Below, piece by piece: positions 1 to 11,418 of a stretch of 64,000 nucleotides of DNA. The notes beneath the pieces are model-generated. The model was not told the origin of the DNA, searched no databases, and was given only the letters and a program-made list of their open reading frames with translations. The position numbers and the translations under genes are program-made. Source of the stretch: Cyathus striatus (taxonomy: Eukaryota; Basidiomycota; Agaricomycetes; Agaricales; Nidulariaceae); contig JAOVFP010000018.1 in NCBI GenBank assembly GCA_025738555.1, forward strand, positions 124,001 through 188,000, read 5' to 3'. Each line of letters starts with the position of its first letter. Position 1 is the first letter of the stretch.

Positions 1-263
1 TCCTAAGGCAGCAATTTCATCATCTTCACAATCTGCATCAGCTAGAAGTAGAATAGCAAGTGTTTTGATGTCTTGAAGAGCATTCTTGCATGCTTTGAAC
101 CTTTCTGTCTGTAATAATATACATCTTCTATTTCTGGTTCTTGCCATATCACTGGTAGGTGAAAATAAAGTTGTCTATTATCAGACATTGCACAAATCAC
201 TACCAAGTGGTTGGGGTATGGCTCTGTGGTAGTGAAATACTCATTTAAACTCAGAAACTCCAT
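1..263 (-). CDS. Possible 5' exons of an unidentified gene, cut by the window edge
   Basis: I do not recognise this protein. A methionine at 263 opens a frame beginning MEFLSLNEYFTTTEPYPNHL. A plausible intron (GTGATATGG...TTACAG, about 45 bp) would join it to a second exon reading FKACKNALQDIKTLAILLLA and then an acidic DADCEDDE stretch that runs off the left end of the window. The unspliced frame stops at about 42. The second exon is leucine- and acid-rich, resembling the variable N-terminal part of fungal transposon proteins, but that is inference only. The splice model is by eye; the start is simply the first Met after a stop. It could equally be a decayed fragment. Confidence 0.25.
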
Positions 264-574
264 AATGAAATGCTCCTAAGGCTTGGCACTGTCTGGACCA
301 TATGGAGCACTCTCACTTATTGCTTGCTTATGGTTGGTACCTTTATGTGAGTTAAAACCTCTGGCAAAAAATCAGAATTGAGTATGGCTATTAGCCTACT
401 ATTGGTACTAGTGAACATTTAGATGATTATAGGTGATCATGCAGCATTTTCAAGAGTATATTAGCTTATTACCAATACTAATGAATGTAATTCTTTCTGT
501 GCATCACATCTGTCACGCTTATTCCCACGCTTCATGACACATCGAATTTGTCACACTCTTCCCGCGCGTCACAC

Positions 575-735
575 ATGTCACATATATTCACACGCATCAC
601 ATTTGTCACACATATTCACACGCATCACATTTGTCACACATATTCACACGCATCACATTTGTCACACATATTCACACGCGTCACATTCGTCACACATATG
701 CACACGTGTCATGTTTGTCACATGCATTCGCACAT
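575..735. repeat. 28-bp tandem array (CACATTTGTCACACATATTC-type unit)
   Basis: About five copies of a 28-bp unit, roughly CATCACATTTGTCACACATA followed by TTCACACG, run head to tail and become degenerate towards 735. There is no unique sequence between copies, so it is a minisatellite rather than a spacer-type array. The inverse arm around 3110-3240 carries a shorter, more diverged version. Short open frames across it are repeat artefacts. Confidence 0.85.
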
Positions 736-769
736 GTCATGCTTTTCATGCTGAGGAAGAATAAAAGGA

Positions 770-2913
770 GTAGTGGGGAGGTACTAGGTCATCTGTGTGA
801 GATGGGCATTAGTAACCAAGAGAAGGTTGAGTTCGAGGCGATCCGTCAGATCACGTGTGGTCAGAACAAATGGGTTCAAGTCTCCTGAGATCCGAGTAAA
901 CAAGTGAGGGACACCAGGATGAAGCTCGTGGGAAGGGGGAAGGAATGAGAAAAGGAGAAAAGAAGACCCAAATGAAAAGGGAATATGACTTAGCATGGCT
1001 AGCTCTCTGTGAGCCAATCGAACACGATTCTGGTGAGCTTAAGAATATGGAGGAGGTGATTCCTGAGTAAAAGTAAGGTGGATTTCTCTTCCCTTCATGA
1101 GGGGGATTAAATACACAAGTCAACATGGTCTGTGCAACATGTACTCATGCGTCACAGACCCCAAAGTGAGTACTCAAGTGACAAGAAGAAGAACAAAACG
1201 ATCGAAGTGTCAAAGTCGTACGTACGAAGCGAAGCACTTTGCCAGAACAAACCAAAAATGGAAAGGCGGAGCTCAAGGTCGAGGCGCTGTCCTGAGTGCT
1301 TGGGACTATTTGTGTCGTCGTGTCTGCTCCTCCTGCACAGAGCGGTCCCCAGCACTTCAGTCACAGCTCTCGCCTTCAAACTTGTATTCCTGCATCCAGT
1401 TGCCCTGGCTCTGTACAAAGAAAGGCGAATATTAAAGTAAGGGTAATATAGATTAGAAATAAAAGTGGGATCATAAAGTAAAGATACCATATGACCAAGA
1501 CCAAAACCCATTCATGAACGGAAAGCTTTCTTCGGCAAGTATTCTCTTGCTGCACCATATTATTTACCAAAAATCGTTCTATTAAAGAAATAAAGGTTGT
1601 TAGCAATTGCAAACGTCAAACTCGATCACCCCTTCTCAAGCTTCTCATCGCATTCTCAACATAAAACAGCAATATCATGATTATCTGTGTGTAGGGTACC
1701 AATCCCTACCACAATGCGCGTCACATTCGTCACACTTTGAATGCTCGTCACACATATCACACTGTTACATTTGTCATATTTTGCACACCTATCATGCCTT
1801 TAATGGGCAATAGCATGTGCATGGACCACTTCCTGATGATGTCAGAAATGCGAATACATATGGCAGTGTAGAAGTGAACCTGATAATTATGGAAGATGTT
1901 TATAAGCTGAAGAAAATTCTAAGACAGAGTTTGTCAGCTGATAGCACATCCATCTATCCACAGGTCCTAGTAAGATTCATGAGAAGTGAAAGGGTGGGGG
2001 AAAGTAGCCTGTATTTAATAAATGTAATGTATTGTACTTAAATAGATATAGAACAATGGTAGTAAGCTGAGTATTAAACAGGGAAATAAGACTGATTCTA
2101 TGGTACAAACAGTTGCCTGCTCTACTTTGTAACACAATATCAATAAGAGTGGAGATAGTTTTCACTACCTCTCTATATCAATGAAGCAAACTGTTATGTA
2201 GTTATATAGGGTAAGCAGATATGTAACTCAATAATGTGTATTGAGGATATTAGTATAATCAAGACTAATACAAGAATCATGATTATTTAATGACTGAGAT
2301 GTATAAGTTTGATGTAATGTAGAATTGCATATTTCACCAATATTTTGCATTTTATATCCATGTGTAGATCTATCCCCAAATTTTTCAATATGAAAATGTT
2401 CAATGCTATCATATGACATCTCTAGTCTTGATTGTAAAATATCAATGGACTTATATACATACTCTACATTTTTCATTCTAGTTGCTTATTACTATTACAC
2501 TTCCATAATTTACTAATTGTCATATCCCATGTTATAACCTTCCATTTAACAAGAACATATTTGTTTCTTTTGCTTGAATAATTTACTCTGCAGTTTTGGA
2601 TACTTCTGTTCTGTAACAATTTGAACAATAGTATATAAAGTTGAAATATTCTACATGTCATAATAGGTTCAAGAAATCTCATATTCATATGAAATATGTG
2701 ACAAGTAAGTAAACATGTAAAATATGTCAAAATGTGACAAATGAGGTGCATATTGAGAACATGACAAACTTGACATGTGACTTGCATCAAAAATATAATA
2801 CACATGAAAATCATGATAGGGTAGTAGAGCATGACAAGTGATATGCTGAGTATCCTCCACTTAACATAGCTTTCAAATTTAGATATGTTGTCAATATCGA
2901 AGGCCAAATTACA
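770..2913. other. Interior of the palindrome, no convincing gene
   Basis: This stretch is AT-rich with only short open frames. The most gene-like piece is a plus-strand frame at about 1805-2041 containing PLPDDVRNANTYGSVEVNLI and IMEDVYKLKKILRQSL. It could be a decayed exon, but nothing identifies it. The block 1705-1800 repeats the TTTGTCAC/CACACAT motifs of the flanking arrays. Confidence 0.4.
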
Positions 2914-3339
2914 TTACTGAGCAGTGAAAATTGTGACATATGTAACATGTGTAAAGAGCATGATAAGTGACACATAGAATATGCAATATAAATCAAGAGA
3001 GTAACACCTATCAGGGACATGATAGGTGTGCAAAATATGACAAATGTAACAGTGTGGCAGACATGATGAGCATTCAAAGTGTGATGAATGTGACATGTAT
3101 GATGCACATGAAAAGTGTGACATGTGTGAATATGTGTAACGAATGTGACGTGTCCGAATATGTGTGATGAACGTGATGCGTGTGAATATGTGTGACAGAT
3201 GTAATGTGTGCGAATATATGTGACATGTGTGACGCGCGGGAAGAGTGTGACAAATTCGATGTGCCATGAAGCGTGGGAATATGCGTGACAGATGTGATGC
3301 ACAGAAAGAACTACATTCATTAGTATTGGTAATAAGCTA

Positions 3340-3835
3340 ATATGCTCTTGAAAATGCTGCATGATTACCTATGATCACCTTAATGTTCATTAGTACCAAT
3401 AGTATGCTAATACATCCTTGAAAATGCTGCATGATCACCTATGATCACCTAAATGTTCATTAGTACCAATAGTATGCTAATATACCTTTGAAAATGCTGC
3501 ATGATCACCTAATATCACCTATACATTTACTAGTACTAATAATAAGCTAATATGCCCTTGAAATGTTTAATGATCACTTATGATCACCTATACATTCTCT
3601 AGTACTAATTATAAGTCAAAACACTTATGAAATGCTAAATAATCACCTATGATCACCTATATATTAATTAGTAGTAATAGTAGGCCAATGTGCATTTGAA
3701 ACACTTAGTGATCACCTATACTTTTATTTGTATCAATAATATGCTAATACATTCTTGAGACAATATATGATCACATATGATCACTCCTACATTCATTAGA
3801 AACCCATATATTCATTAGTAGAAATACAACAAGAG
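3340..3835. repeat. About 70-bp degenerate tandem repeat
   Basis: Successive units share CTGCATGATCACCTATGATC, then ATGTTCATTAGTACCAATAG and ATGCTAATA...CCTTGAAAATG. The first copies keep an exact 70-bp period (3361, 3431, 3501). Later ones are shorter and more diverged, giving about seven units. The array continues directly from the right arm of the palindrome; one unit also lies at about 420-480 at the left arm. TGATCA palindromes recur throughout. Confidence 0.85.
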
Positions 3836-3884
3836 GTGATCACAAATGGCTGACACTAGTGGGGAGAATGCATAAAGCATAGCA

Positions 3885-4385
3885 CACAGTGAGGGGGGGG
3901 GGGGAACATATAGAGAAGGGGGGAGAACATATAGTGAGGTGGAGGAATGTATAGTGAGGGGGGGAAGAACATATAGCAAGGTGGGGGGATGTATAGTGAG
4001 AGGGGGGAACATATAGTGAGGGGGGGGAACAAGCCCCAATGCCCCCACCAATGCTGACAACTGCAAGGACATGGCCCACAAAAAAAACCACAACACCAAC
4101 ATCTACAAGAATGACAACAGTTACCAGCACCCAACACTGAACACCAATAACTGCAGAGACAGTGATGACAGCGCCAAATGCTAATGACGTGGGCAGTGCA
4201 CAGTGGGAGAGGTAGTGGGGGGTGCATAGCAAGGTGAATAATGAGTAGCGGGAGGGGTGGTGGGGATGGTGCATAGCACATAGCGAGGGGGAAGAGATTG
4301 ATAGTGCCTAGCACATAGTGAGTGGAGGGATCAATAGTGCATAGCAAGGAGGGGGGATCAATAGTGCCATAGCACATAGTGAAGG
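3885..4385. repeat. G-rich tandem array with GGGGGGAACATATAGTGAGG units
   Basis: Units of about 18-25 bp alternate runs of three to ten G with ACATATAGTGAGG or ACATAGTGAGG. Two clusters (3885-4035 and 4200-4385) are separated by a less repetitive CA-rich stretch. The overlapping minus-strand proline/serine-rich open frames are low-complexity artefacts. The repeated G runs could form quadruplexes on the plus strand. Confidence 0.8.
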
Positions 4386-4766
4386 ATTGCTAACACCAAG
4401 CAAGAATACTATTAACACATTTATACAAGCAATGCATGTGTACTATCAACACATTTACACAAGCAATGTGTGTGTTATCCATGCATATATGTATGTGATG
4501 TAAGCAGCATGCTAAAATAGGGTATAATTTATAATGAACTGGGGGAATGGCCTGTTTTAATTACTGCCACCCCATTTTCGGACTTTTATTCACATGAGAA
4601 GCTTTCAAGATAATTTTAGACCTGGTCAAGTGGGCATACATGTGGCATATATGTGGGTATAGAAGGGTCTACTTATCTTTTTATTGCCCTGCTCCCACTT
4701 GACTCACAACCCTCACATTGTCTCTTTTGTCCTCACTGATATTCATTCAACTTTCTACTATACAAT

Positions 4767-5129
4767 ATAGCTCCAAAAAAGAAAAACAACACCAACAACA
4801 CCTCTACTACTGTTTCACCACCTTGTTCTCATAGTGGTCAGATTTGTTCTGATCCACCAGCATCAAAGCTACGCAAGTGTGCACAATCATCTGTAGATAC
4901 TACAGTTGAGCCTGCTGCTAAGAATGCTACTATCAATTCAGATGAGCTGAATGTTGAGAAGGATGAGAGTAAAATTAAAAAAGGGAAGGGGAAGAAGGGA
5001 AGATGCACTAAAGGATGGTATGTACTGGCTGTTGAGTTATTTCTATTGGTTTGTTAACACTTTTCACAGTAAAACAGCTGCAGATAAGGAAGAAGATGAA
5101 GCTGCCTCTTCCACTAAAGAGTATATACA
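4767..5129 (+). pseudogene. Unidentified lysine-rich ORF, 5' part, interrupted by the Gypsy element
   Basis: The frame reads APKKKNNTNNTSTTVSPPCS and continues through a Ser/Thr- and Lys-rich stretch with KKGKGKKGRCTKG. An intron at 5018-5069 (GTATGTACTGG...TTCACAG) joins it to KTAADKEEDEAASSTKEYIH. The position expected for the start codon reads ATA GCT CCA (4767-4769), suggesting ATG was lost by a G-to-A change. A TATA-like and pyrimidine-rich upstream region precedes it. The coding frame ends exactly where the LTR begins at 5130. A compositionally similar frame resumes at about 12460, so the two may be halves of one gene split by the insertion. Low-complexity N-termini of this kind are common in fungal transposon ORFs. 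No function can be assigned. Confidence 0.4.
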
Positions 5130-5515
5130 TGTTAGCAACAGACAAGCAAAATGCTCAAAGTTGAACTCAAACACTTGAATATGGAAAGGAAAGTGAATCC
5201 TATTGCAAGTCTAGAATAAACTAGCACAAGAATAGAGATTTAACTAATTAAAAAGACCATATTTATAGTAATTGTCCATGACGGAATTGCATGTACTTTA
5301 GCCTATACTACAACACATGTTACTGTGCTTCTACATTACAAACTCATGTATTCTATATGTTGGAAGCATGGCTGAACTGTGGATTGTGCCCATAGTTTTG
5401 ATGAATAATGTATGTTGATGCACACAGTGTCTGCATTGTGTGTCAGATGACTAGTCATGTGACAAGATAAGATAAGATATCAGGATTAGATAAGATAAGT
5501 GTTGAAATCCTAACA
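5130..5515 (-). repeat. 3' LTR of the Gypsy element
   Basis: The repeat starts TGTTAG and ends CTAACA, giving the TG..CA ends of an LTR within a 6-bp inverted terminal repeat. It is immediately followed (5516 onward) by TTACCCTCCCTTTT, the complement of a polypurine tract. Compared with the right-hand copy it carries about 75-80 extra bp near 5150-5226 and a complete outer end. From about 5227 to 5475 the two copies are nearly identical, including the GACTAGTCATGTGAC segment. Confidence 0.8.
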
Positions 5516-5740
5516 TTACCCTCCCTTTTAAGAGTCATGTTCTCACAACATTTCAATATCTTCTGTGGTTTGTCTTGAATTTTGAAGTCGATCATGGATG
5601 TAGAAAAGGAGTTGAGTAAAAAGGGGTGAAATGATAAAAACAGCAATACAAGAGATGAAAAGGGATATAGTGGAAATAATAATGAATGTGTATTTCAACC
5701 ACATGGTTGAAGATAATTATTTGAAGAGATGGTCATATAT

Positions 5741-8300
5741 TTATGTATTCAAAGCTTCCAGATTTTCATAATGGAGTTTGTTTAGTAAGCTCTTGGATCC
5801 TGTTAGTGCATTGATCAGTTCCCAAGTACAATCTTCCATTGAATAGCCTTTCCATTTGATTTTATATAATATTCACTTCTAATTCTTTTTCCATGCTAAA
5901 ATAGACTCAACTTCATATTGTTCCTGATTGTCAACCAGAATAGTGGGTGGAGGTTTTGGTTTCTGTTGGGATGGATATTGAGCCAGTATAAATTTAGATA
6001 ATAGTTCTATGTTAAAGGTCAGGTTCTTTCTATTCCATGATTTTGGTAATTTGAGTTTATAGGCTGATTTTCCAATCTTTTCAATAATTTTAAAGGGTCC
6101 ATATCATTTATCATCTAATTTAGAAACAGGTCAATCAGATTTAATATTAATTCCTTCTAGATAAACCTTATCTCCAGGTTTATATTTGGGTGCTACTGTT
6201 TGGTGTTTATTGTAATATTGTCCCATGGTTTCATTGGCTAATGCAAGTGCAGTCTTGGCATTTTCTCTTGCTCATGTCATAGTTGAAATGAAATCTTCTA
6301 CTCTGATTGCTCTTGTTTTTCCTGATGGTTTTATTCCTGTGTAAGGATGGTACCCATACATCAAGTAAAAGGGGGTATATCTGGTTGTCCTATGAATAGT
6401 ATTATTATAATTAAATTGGCATACATCTGTTTTTCTGGCCCAATCATCTTGATCGTAATTTACATAAATTCACATGTATTGTTCGATTTCTTGGTTAACT
6501 CTTTCTGTTTGTCCATTTGTTTGGGGTTGGTAAGATGTTGATAAATTCATTTGAACACCAAGTTGTCTTATCAATTCTTTCATGAAAAATGAAGTGAACT
6601 GAGATCCTCAATCACTGATAACTCTTTTTGGGACTCCATAATGTTTAAATATATTTTGGACATATTTTTCCACTACTTCTGCACTATTGATTTCTTTGTT
6701 ACATGGTACAAATGCAGCCATTTTTGTAAATCGATCAATGACTACCATTAGAAAATCAAATCCTTTGGATAATGAAAGTGGTCTGATGAAATCTATAGAT
6801 ACTGTATGCCAAGGATGTTCAGGGACACTGTTCAGATGAAGTATTCCTACTGGAGCTGATTGATGAATATTGGTCCTTTGGCACATTTCACAGCCAGATA
6901 TGTATTTTTTAATATCTGCTCTTAGTCTAGGCCACCAATAATCTCATGTGATCAGTTCCTGTATTTTGTATTCTCCTTGATGTCTGGATATTTCTGAATC
7001 ATGACATAATTTTATAATTTGTTCCCTTAGTTTAGTGTTTTTTGGAACATAGACTTTAGATTCAAAATTAAGCATTTTGATTATTTCTTTGTCTTGGTTT
7101 TTTCTAGATTTATGAATTTGTTCCATGATTTCTTCATCTTCTCCATGGACTTCATACATTTGTCTGAAATGTTCTGGTTTAAGTAATACAAGATCTTCAT
7201 TGTCCTGATCTCCTTGATTATGTCCTGCTCTTCGTGATAGTAGATCCACTTTAGTCATTTGATTACTGGGTTTATAATGTAATGTATAATGGAACTTTTG
7301 TAGTTTGACGTTCTATCCAAGGAGTTCGAATAATCCCTGATTAGTTTGGAATGCCGCATATTGTTCATCTCCTTCTTTGATTTGGACATTATTGTATCCC
7401 CATCAAATATCCGATTTAGTAAAGTATCGTGCTTTTTTCAATTTATCCACTAGTTCCTGGATTAATGGTAAAGGGTATCTATTTTTAACCATCATTTCAC
7501 TTAACCTTGGATTGGTCGAAGAGATCTGTCTTTCTTTTTAATAAAAAAGAATTGTGATGCCCATGGTGACTTTGAAGGTCGGATGTGTCCTGAGTTAAGG
7601 TTTTCATCAAGAAATTCATCAAGTTGTTTCTGTTCATCTAGATTTAGCAGATAAATCTTACAGTCAAATGATGTTGCTCCTGGTAATAATTCAATTGTAT
7701 GATCTCATGGTCTACATGGTGGAAGTTTGTTGAATGATTCTTTGGCAAATACTCTTTCAAATTCATGATAATACATTGGGACAGTTTCCTCCCAATGCTT
7801 CTTTGGCTCTTGCTGATTTTGGGCTCCAGCAATTTTCAAAGCAGTTGTTTGGAATGCTTGTATTTCAATTTGTTCAAATAAGTTTACTGCAATAATTCAA
7901 TCATCAGATTCTAGATTAATCTGTTCATCTAGATTCGATTCATCTTCTTCAGGGTCCATGGTGTTGATCAATGGAGTACATTCTATTAGACAATGTGTGA
8001 ATTTAATTGATCCTTCCTTCCAATCTATTTCTGGATTATGGATCTTAAGCCAGTCATGACCAATGAACATGGATGCTTTTCTGAGATTTGAGATGGCAAA
8101 CTGAAGTATTTCTACATGTCTTCCGGGTTGGACTTTTAATTCAATATAATCAGTGATAGCTCCATCACTATTTAATGTTCCATCTGCATTATAGACAGGA
8201 GTAGGTTGTAGGAGTTTCTTTGTTGTGATTTGATTGTTTTTTACAAACTTTTGATTAATACAGGTTCTGGTGCTTCCACTATTAAGCAATGCTTTAAGTC
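5741..8300 (-). pseudogene. pol: Gypsy pol remnant: protease, RT fragment, RNase H tail, integrase, chromodomain
   Basis: Reading right to left: a retropepsin-like segment (7897-8289) has LLNSGSTRTCINQ, where the usual catalytic Asp is Asn (codon 8281-8283). RT begins with NLNSGHIRPSKSPWASQFFF and a VKNRYPLPL-like block, reaches EGDEQYAAFQTNQGLFE near 7350, and then jumps straight to the C-terminal RNase H peptide HYTLHYKPSNQMTKVDLLSR. The YxDD motif and the RNase H active-site residues are therefore absent. Integrase retains the HHCC zinc motif (HDSEISRHQ...CEMCQ), SIDF, an SD*GSQF block and NGQTERVNQEIE (D,D,E). The C-terminus carries a chromodomain (IKWKGYSMEDCTWE). In-frame TGA codons at 6608-6610 and 6944-6946 sit where arginine is expected. 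It is non-functional. Confidence 0.85.
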
Positions 8301-8872
8301 CATATGTTCATTGAGTGTCTAAGGTGGTAATCATTAGATCGAGATCCATTTGATTTCCTTTAGATCCTCAGATAATCCTTTTGGGTTTCGCAAGTTCTTC
8401 TAACACTTGAATCACATCTTGATCTGAAAGATCATTTAGTTCATCAATTGTTTTTGGAGTTACTTCTGGTTTCTGTTTTGAATGTGTCCAGATGCTAAGT
8501 GAGGCCAAGGCAAGTTCTTATGTTTGGTCTTTTAATCTCTGTGCAACTCAATACATGTTTACAGGTTTTACTTCTTGATTAGAGAAGGTGTGCTTGTTCT
8601 TTCTTTTTGTAACAATACAAATTCAGATTCCAGATCTAAGGTAGGTACAGTTACACTGGAAGGTATGTAAATAGAGGCTGGCAAGTTCGCACTCACTGCT
8701 GGCCCTGGGGAAAACAAAGTTGAGCCATGAGTAAGACACATTGTTCTTCTGATAGTTTAGTTACATTAGGTAGTTCTACAATTTTACTACTGGATGCTAC
8801 CAGTATAGAGTTATTCATAGGTACATAAGAGTTCATATTATTTACACATTGTACATAAGGGCCTCAATTCTG

Positions 8873-9395
8873 CTATTTAGGGCATGTGTTGGCCATGTGT
8901 CCTTTTTCTTTGCAATAGAAACAGCATCCTTCACATTTCAGGGTGTTTATAGTGTCGATATCCATGCAGTTTCCCTCCTTGTGATACTGTGAGGTTAGCT
9001 TGATTGGGAGGTGTTTGGTTCTGAGGAAAACAGGGTCCTTGGTTCTGGGGTTGGAATTGATTTGGTTGTGGTCTGCCTGTTGGGTATTCTGCACACCTTG
9101 TCATTGTCCAAAATTCCAGTTTTGACCAGGGTTAAGTTGTTGCCCTTGTCAGGGGTTTTTGTTTCTGTAGATGTTCCAACATTCTCGATCGATTTCCTGA
9201 GCTACATTGTACCATTTCTGTAAGGTTTCCAGGGTTTCTTGCATGATAATCATTTCAAGTAATTTAGGATCTAGTTTATTCTTATACTTTCTAATGATAG
9301 CAGTGTCATTATATCCTGTTCGTCCCTGCAATAGTTGTGAATTTAACCGTGAATTCCTCAACTGTCCATCATCCTTGATAACAGTAAGAGGTTAG
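8873..9395 (-). pseudogene. gag: Gypsy gag, C-terminal half with zinc knuckle
   Basis: The frame contains a gag-like helical segment (TLETLQKWYNVAQEIDREC) and, further on, a CCHC zinc knuckle CFYCKEKGHMANTC (C-x2-C-x4-H-x4-C) of the nucleocapsid type used for RNA binding. Two overlapping frames (8873-9094 and 9149-9361) and short gaps show frameshifts. The N-terminal half lies at 10760-11418, so gag is split by an inserted segment. Protease follows downstream on the same strand. Confidence 0.75.
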
Positions 9396-9399
9396 AGAT

Positions 9400-10755
9400 G
9401 TTTACAATGGGGTGATAGCAGCTAGATTATGTAATAATAACTACTTACTTCTAAAACAATGTAATGGGGTGGTGAGTTTGGAGGGAATTTTGCAGAAGAT
9501 TGGTATTAAAGATGCTTCTGGGCAAAAGGGGGTAGAAGGGGGATGTATAGGAAGGTGGAGGACTGTCTAAGTAGTGGGTAGGTAACATCTCTAGCTATGT
9601 ATGATGTAATGCGCGATAATCTAGGAGTTTGTGGCCCTTCTTACTAGACTCAAATCAAATCACTTAATCAATAATCTTGGAAAGGTCACTTCAATTCACT
9701 ACACTATGTCAAGGTACTTTATAATGGAAGCTGTGTTAGATATTCTGGGTTGCACAGCTTTTTGACAGCTGTCACTTGTCACCTATCATACTTGACAGTT
9801 CTGTGATTGACAGATACTTGATTGACAGATATGTGATTGACAGATTGACAGCTGTCAGTTACCTTAGTTACAGGACTTTGGTTGGACTTTGGTAGACATA
9901 CTCAGTATATAAACACTCTGTAACTTGATAGTTGTTAACAAGTTTCCTCCCCATCTGTGTCTGTGTCAGTGTTTGTGTTTGAGTTCTTGCTCCTTTACCA
10001 CTCTCTTTGCTCTCTTATCATCCTCTTTGCTCTTAACCACCCTCTTTATTCTTTGTTACTTCTGACAAGCTTTGTGGGGGATAGCTTGGGTCTACATGGC
10101 AAAACTCATTTACTTTATATACTGCTGGAAATATGGTAGCTGATGGTACTGTATAGGTGCTGGATAGTTACATTCAGGATACTAGGGATTGCAAACTATG
10201 TCACTGACAAGGGAAAGCTGTGTGCTCATGGAGCATGCTGGACAGGTGGTTGCATATCTGTCATAGAAGGTTGCATGACAGAGGATATGGCGCTGCACAC
10301 ATTCCTTCAGTTGGGACAGGATTGGCTATATGCAGATGTGCTAAGAATAGCACAAAGATCTATCAGAGCTCAGGGCTTATTGCTTTAATTAAACATGCAT
10401 TGCTTCACCAGTTACTCCAAGAGAAGTCAATTGGTTGGCTCAGGGTTCCAGGGTTTGCTGAGGCATCTAGTGAGGTGCTTTGTCATCACTTGCTTCTCTT
10501 GGGTAGTGATCGTGTTCGATCACGTGACCTTCACACATTGTTTAGATGCATTCTGGCTGTTATCCATTTAGTTGCTGAGTTTAGCACCACTGCTTTATCT
10601 GTCTCTTCTGCACATAGTACTACCTTAGGCTTTGTCATATTTACACTCTTGGTAAGTGTACTTCTTAGTACTTTTAACTGGCAGCTCGGGTCTCACTCCA
10701 ATTCTGTAACTAATCCATGTTTGTTACCATTTGGTGAGTACTAATTACATGTATA
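9400..10755. mobile_element. Insertion of about 1.35 kb within gag, containing a solo LTR
   Basis: The two halves of the Gypsy gag are separated by this unrelated segment. It contains a complete solo LTR (9734-10067). Plus-strand open frames at 10143-10388 and 10220-10744 (for example GQDWLYADVLRIAQRSIRAQ) match nothing I recognise. The insertion boundaries are approximate because the gag reading frame is too decayed to place the break to the base. Confidence 0.55.
9734..10067 (+). repeat. Solo LTR, family also present at 32543
   Basis: The 334-bp sequence begins TGTTAGATATTC and ends CTTCTGACA (TG..CA). It is closely similar over its length to 32543-32864, sharing internal TTGACAGCTGTCACTTGTCA, GTGATTGACAGAT repeats and a TATATAAACACTCTGTA promoter-like block followed by a pyrimidine-rich tract. 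Flanks are AGCTG on the left and AGCTT on the right, consistent with a 5-bp target-site duplication carrying one change. No internal retrotransposon sequence adjoins it. Confidence 0.8.
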
Positions 10756-10759
10756 AAAA

Positions 10760-11418
10760 AAGCTAAAATCCATGACTATAGGTAGTGTACACCCATCAGG
10801 CATCTCAACAGTTGTCAAGTTCATCTTGGACATCCTGTATTTCTGAGTACACTCTGAAAAACTGTAAAAAATCTTCCTTTATAGCTTTGAAGGTTTATCC
10901 ATTTAGTCATTCCATAATAACCATTATGCAATCAACCCATCCTGCTGCTATCTGATTCTTAGATCTGTCTATAAGACTCTACATGAACCTTATCTTCATC
11001 TCATGATTGAGGGGATTTATGTAAGATCTGGTGAAATATGATTCCAACAATCTCATCCAAGCTCGTGCATGTTTATGATCTCCTGTGTATTTCTCAGGCT
11101 TTTCTATTTTAAGAGTCTCATCCATGATTGCATCTCTTTGCCTTTTTGCCATCATAGAAGTGGCTTCAGTAGTTTTGATTATTGGTGTGTGTAATTCAAA
11201 GATTCTTCTTCTAACAAATCTGATGGCATTGATAAGATATGCCCAGGCTCCTTGTCCATTTTGGGCAGGAGAGTTAGGCAGTGTGGGATCTGGGGTTCAT
11301 GGTAAAGGAATGTCTGCTCTGTCAGGGGTAGGTGGGTGTGTGAAGAGTCCTAGTGATGACATTTGTGGGTAATGTGCAGGTGGTGTGGTAAGGTGATTGG
11401 CTTCCATTATAGATTAAA
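10760..11418 (-). pseudogene. gag: Gypsy gag, N-terminal half
   Basis: From an ATG at about 11418 the frame starts MEANHLTTPPAHYPQ and reaches a typical fungal Gypsy capsid block: KPEKYTGDHKHARAWMRLLE, then SYFTRSYINPLNHEMKIRFM. It is followed by further capsid sequence ending near YSEIQDVQDELDNC. In-frame stops occur as TGA in the early proline-rich part and TAG directly after the KIRFM block, with more beyond. Each is a single C-to-T or G-to-A step from a sense codon. The C-terminal half with the zinc knuckle is about 1.35 kb downstream across an insertion. Confidence 0.75.

Larger units (their letters stand above)
433..3378. repeat. Large imperfect palindrome: arms about 433-770 and 2914-3378
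   Basis: The left arm contains a motif with TTTTCAAGAGTATATTAGC, then the TGACACATCGAATTTGTCAC segment and a 28-bp tandem array. The right arm carries the reverse complement of all three in mirrored order: GTGACAAATTCGATGTGCCA near 3250 and CTAATATGCTCTTGAAAATG near 3335. A further copy at about 1705-1800 matches 3010-3100 in inverse orientation. Such architecture fits a foldback or long-TIR element, or an inverted duplication. No transposase was seen between the arms. The arms have diverged, so the event is not recent. Confidence 0.7.

Noticed and set aside
575..735. Possible CRISPR array (28-bp repeats)
   Set aside because: The repeats are directly adjacent without unique spacers, and the DNA is fungal.
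534..764. Histidine/threonine-rich open frames over the 28-bp array
   Set aside because: They are translations of the tandem repeat in several frames, with no start or splice support and no domain.
3815..4377. Proline/serine-rich minus-strand frames of up to 173 codons
   Set aside because: They arise from the G-rich tandem array in all three frames; low complexity only.
5130..5515. Host-gene exon at 4951-5178 continuing across the repeat
   Set aside because: The last residues of that frame (VSNRQAKCSKLNSNT) are encoded by the LTR, not by the gene.
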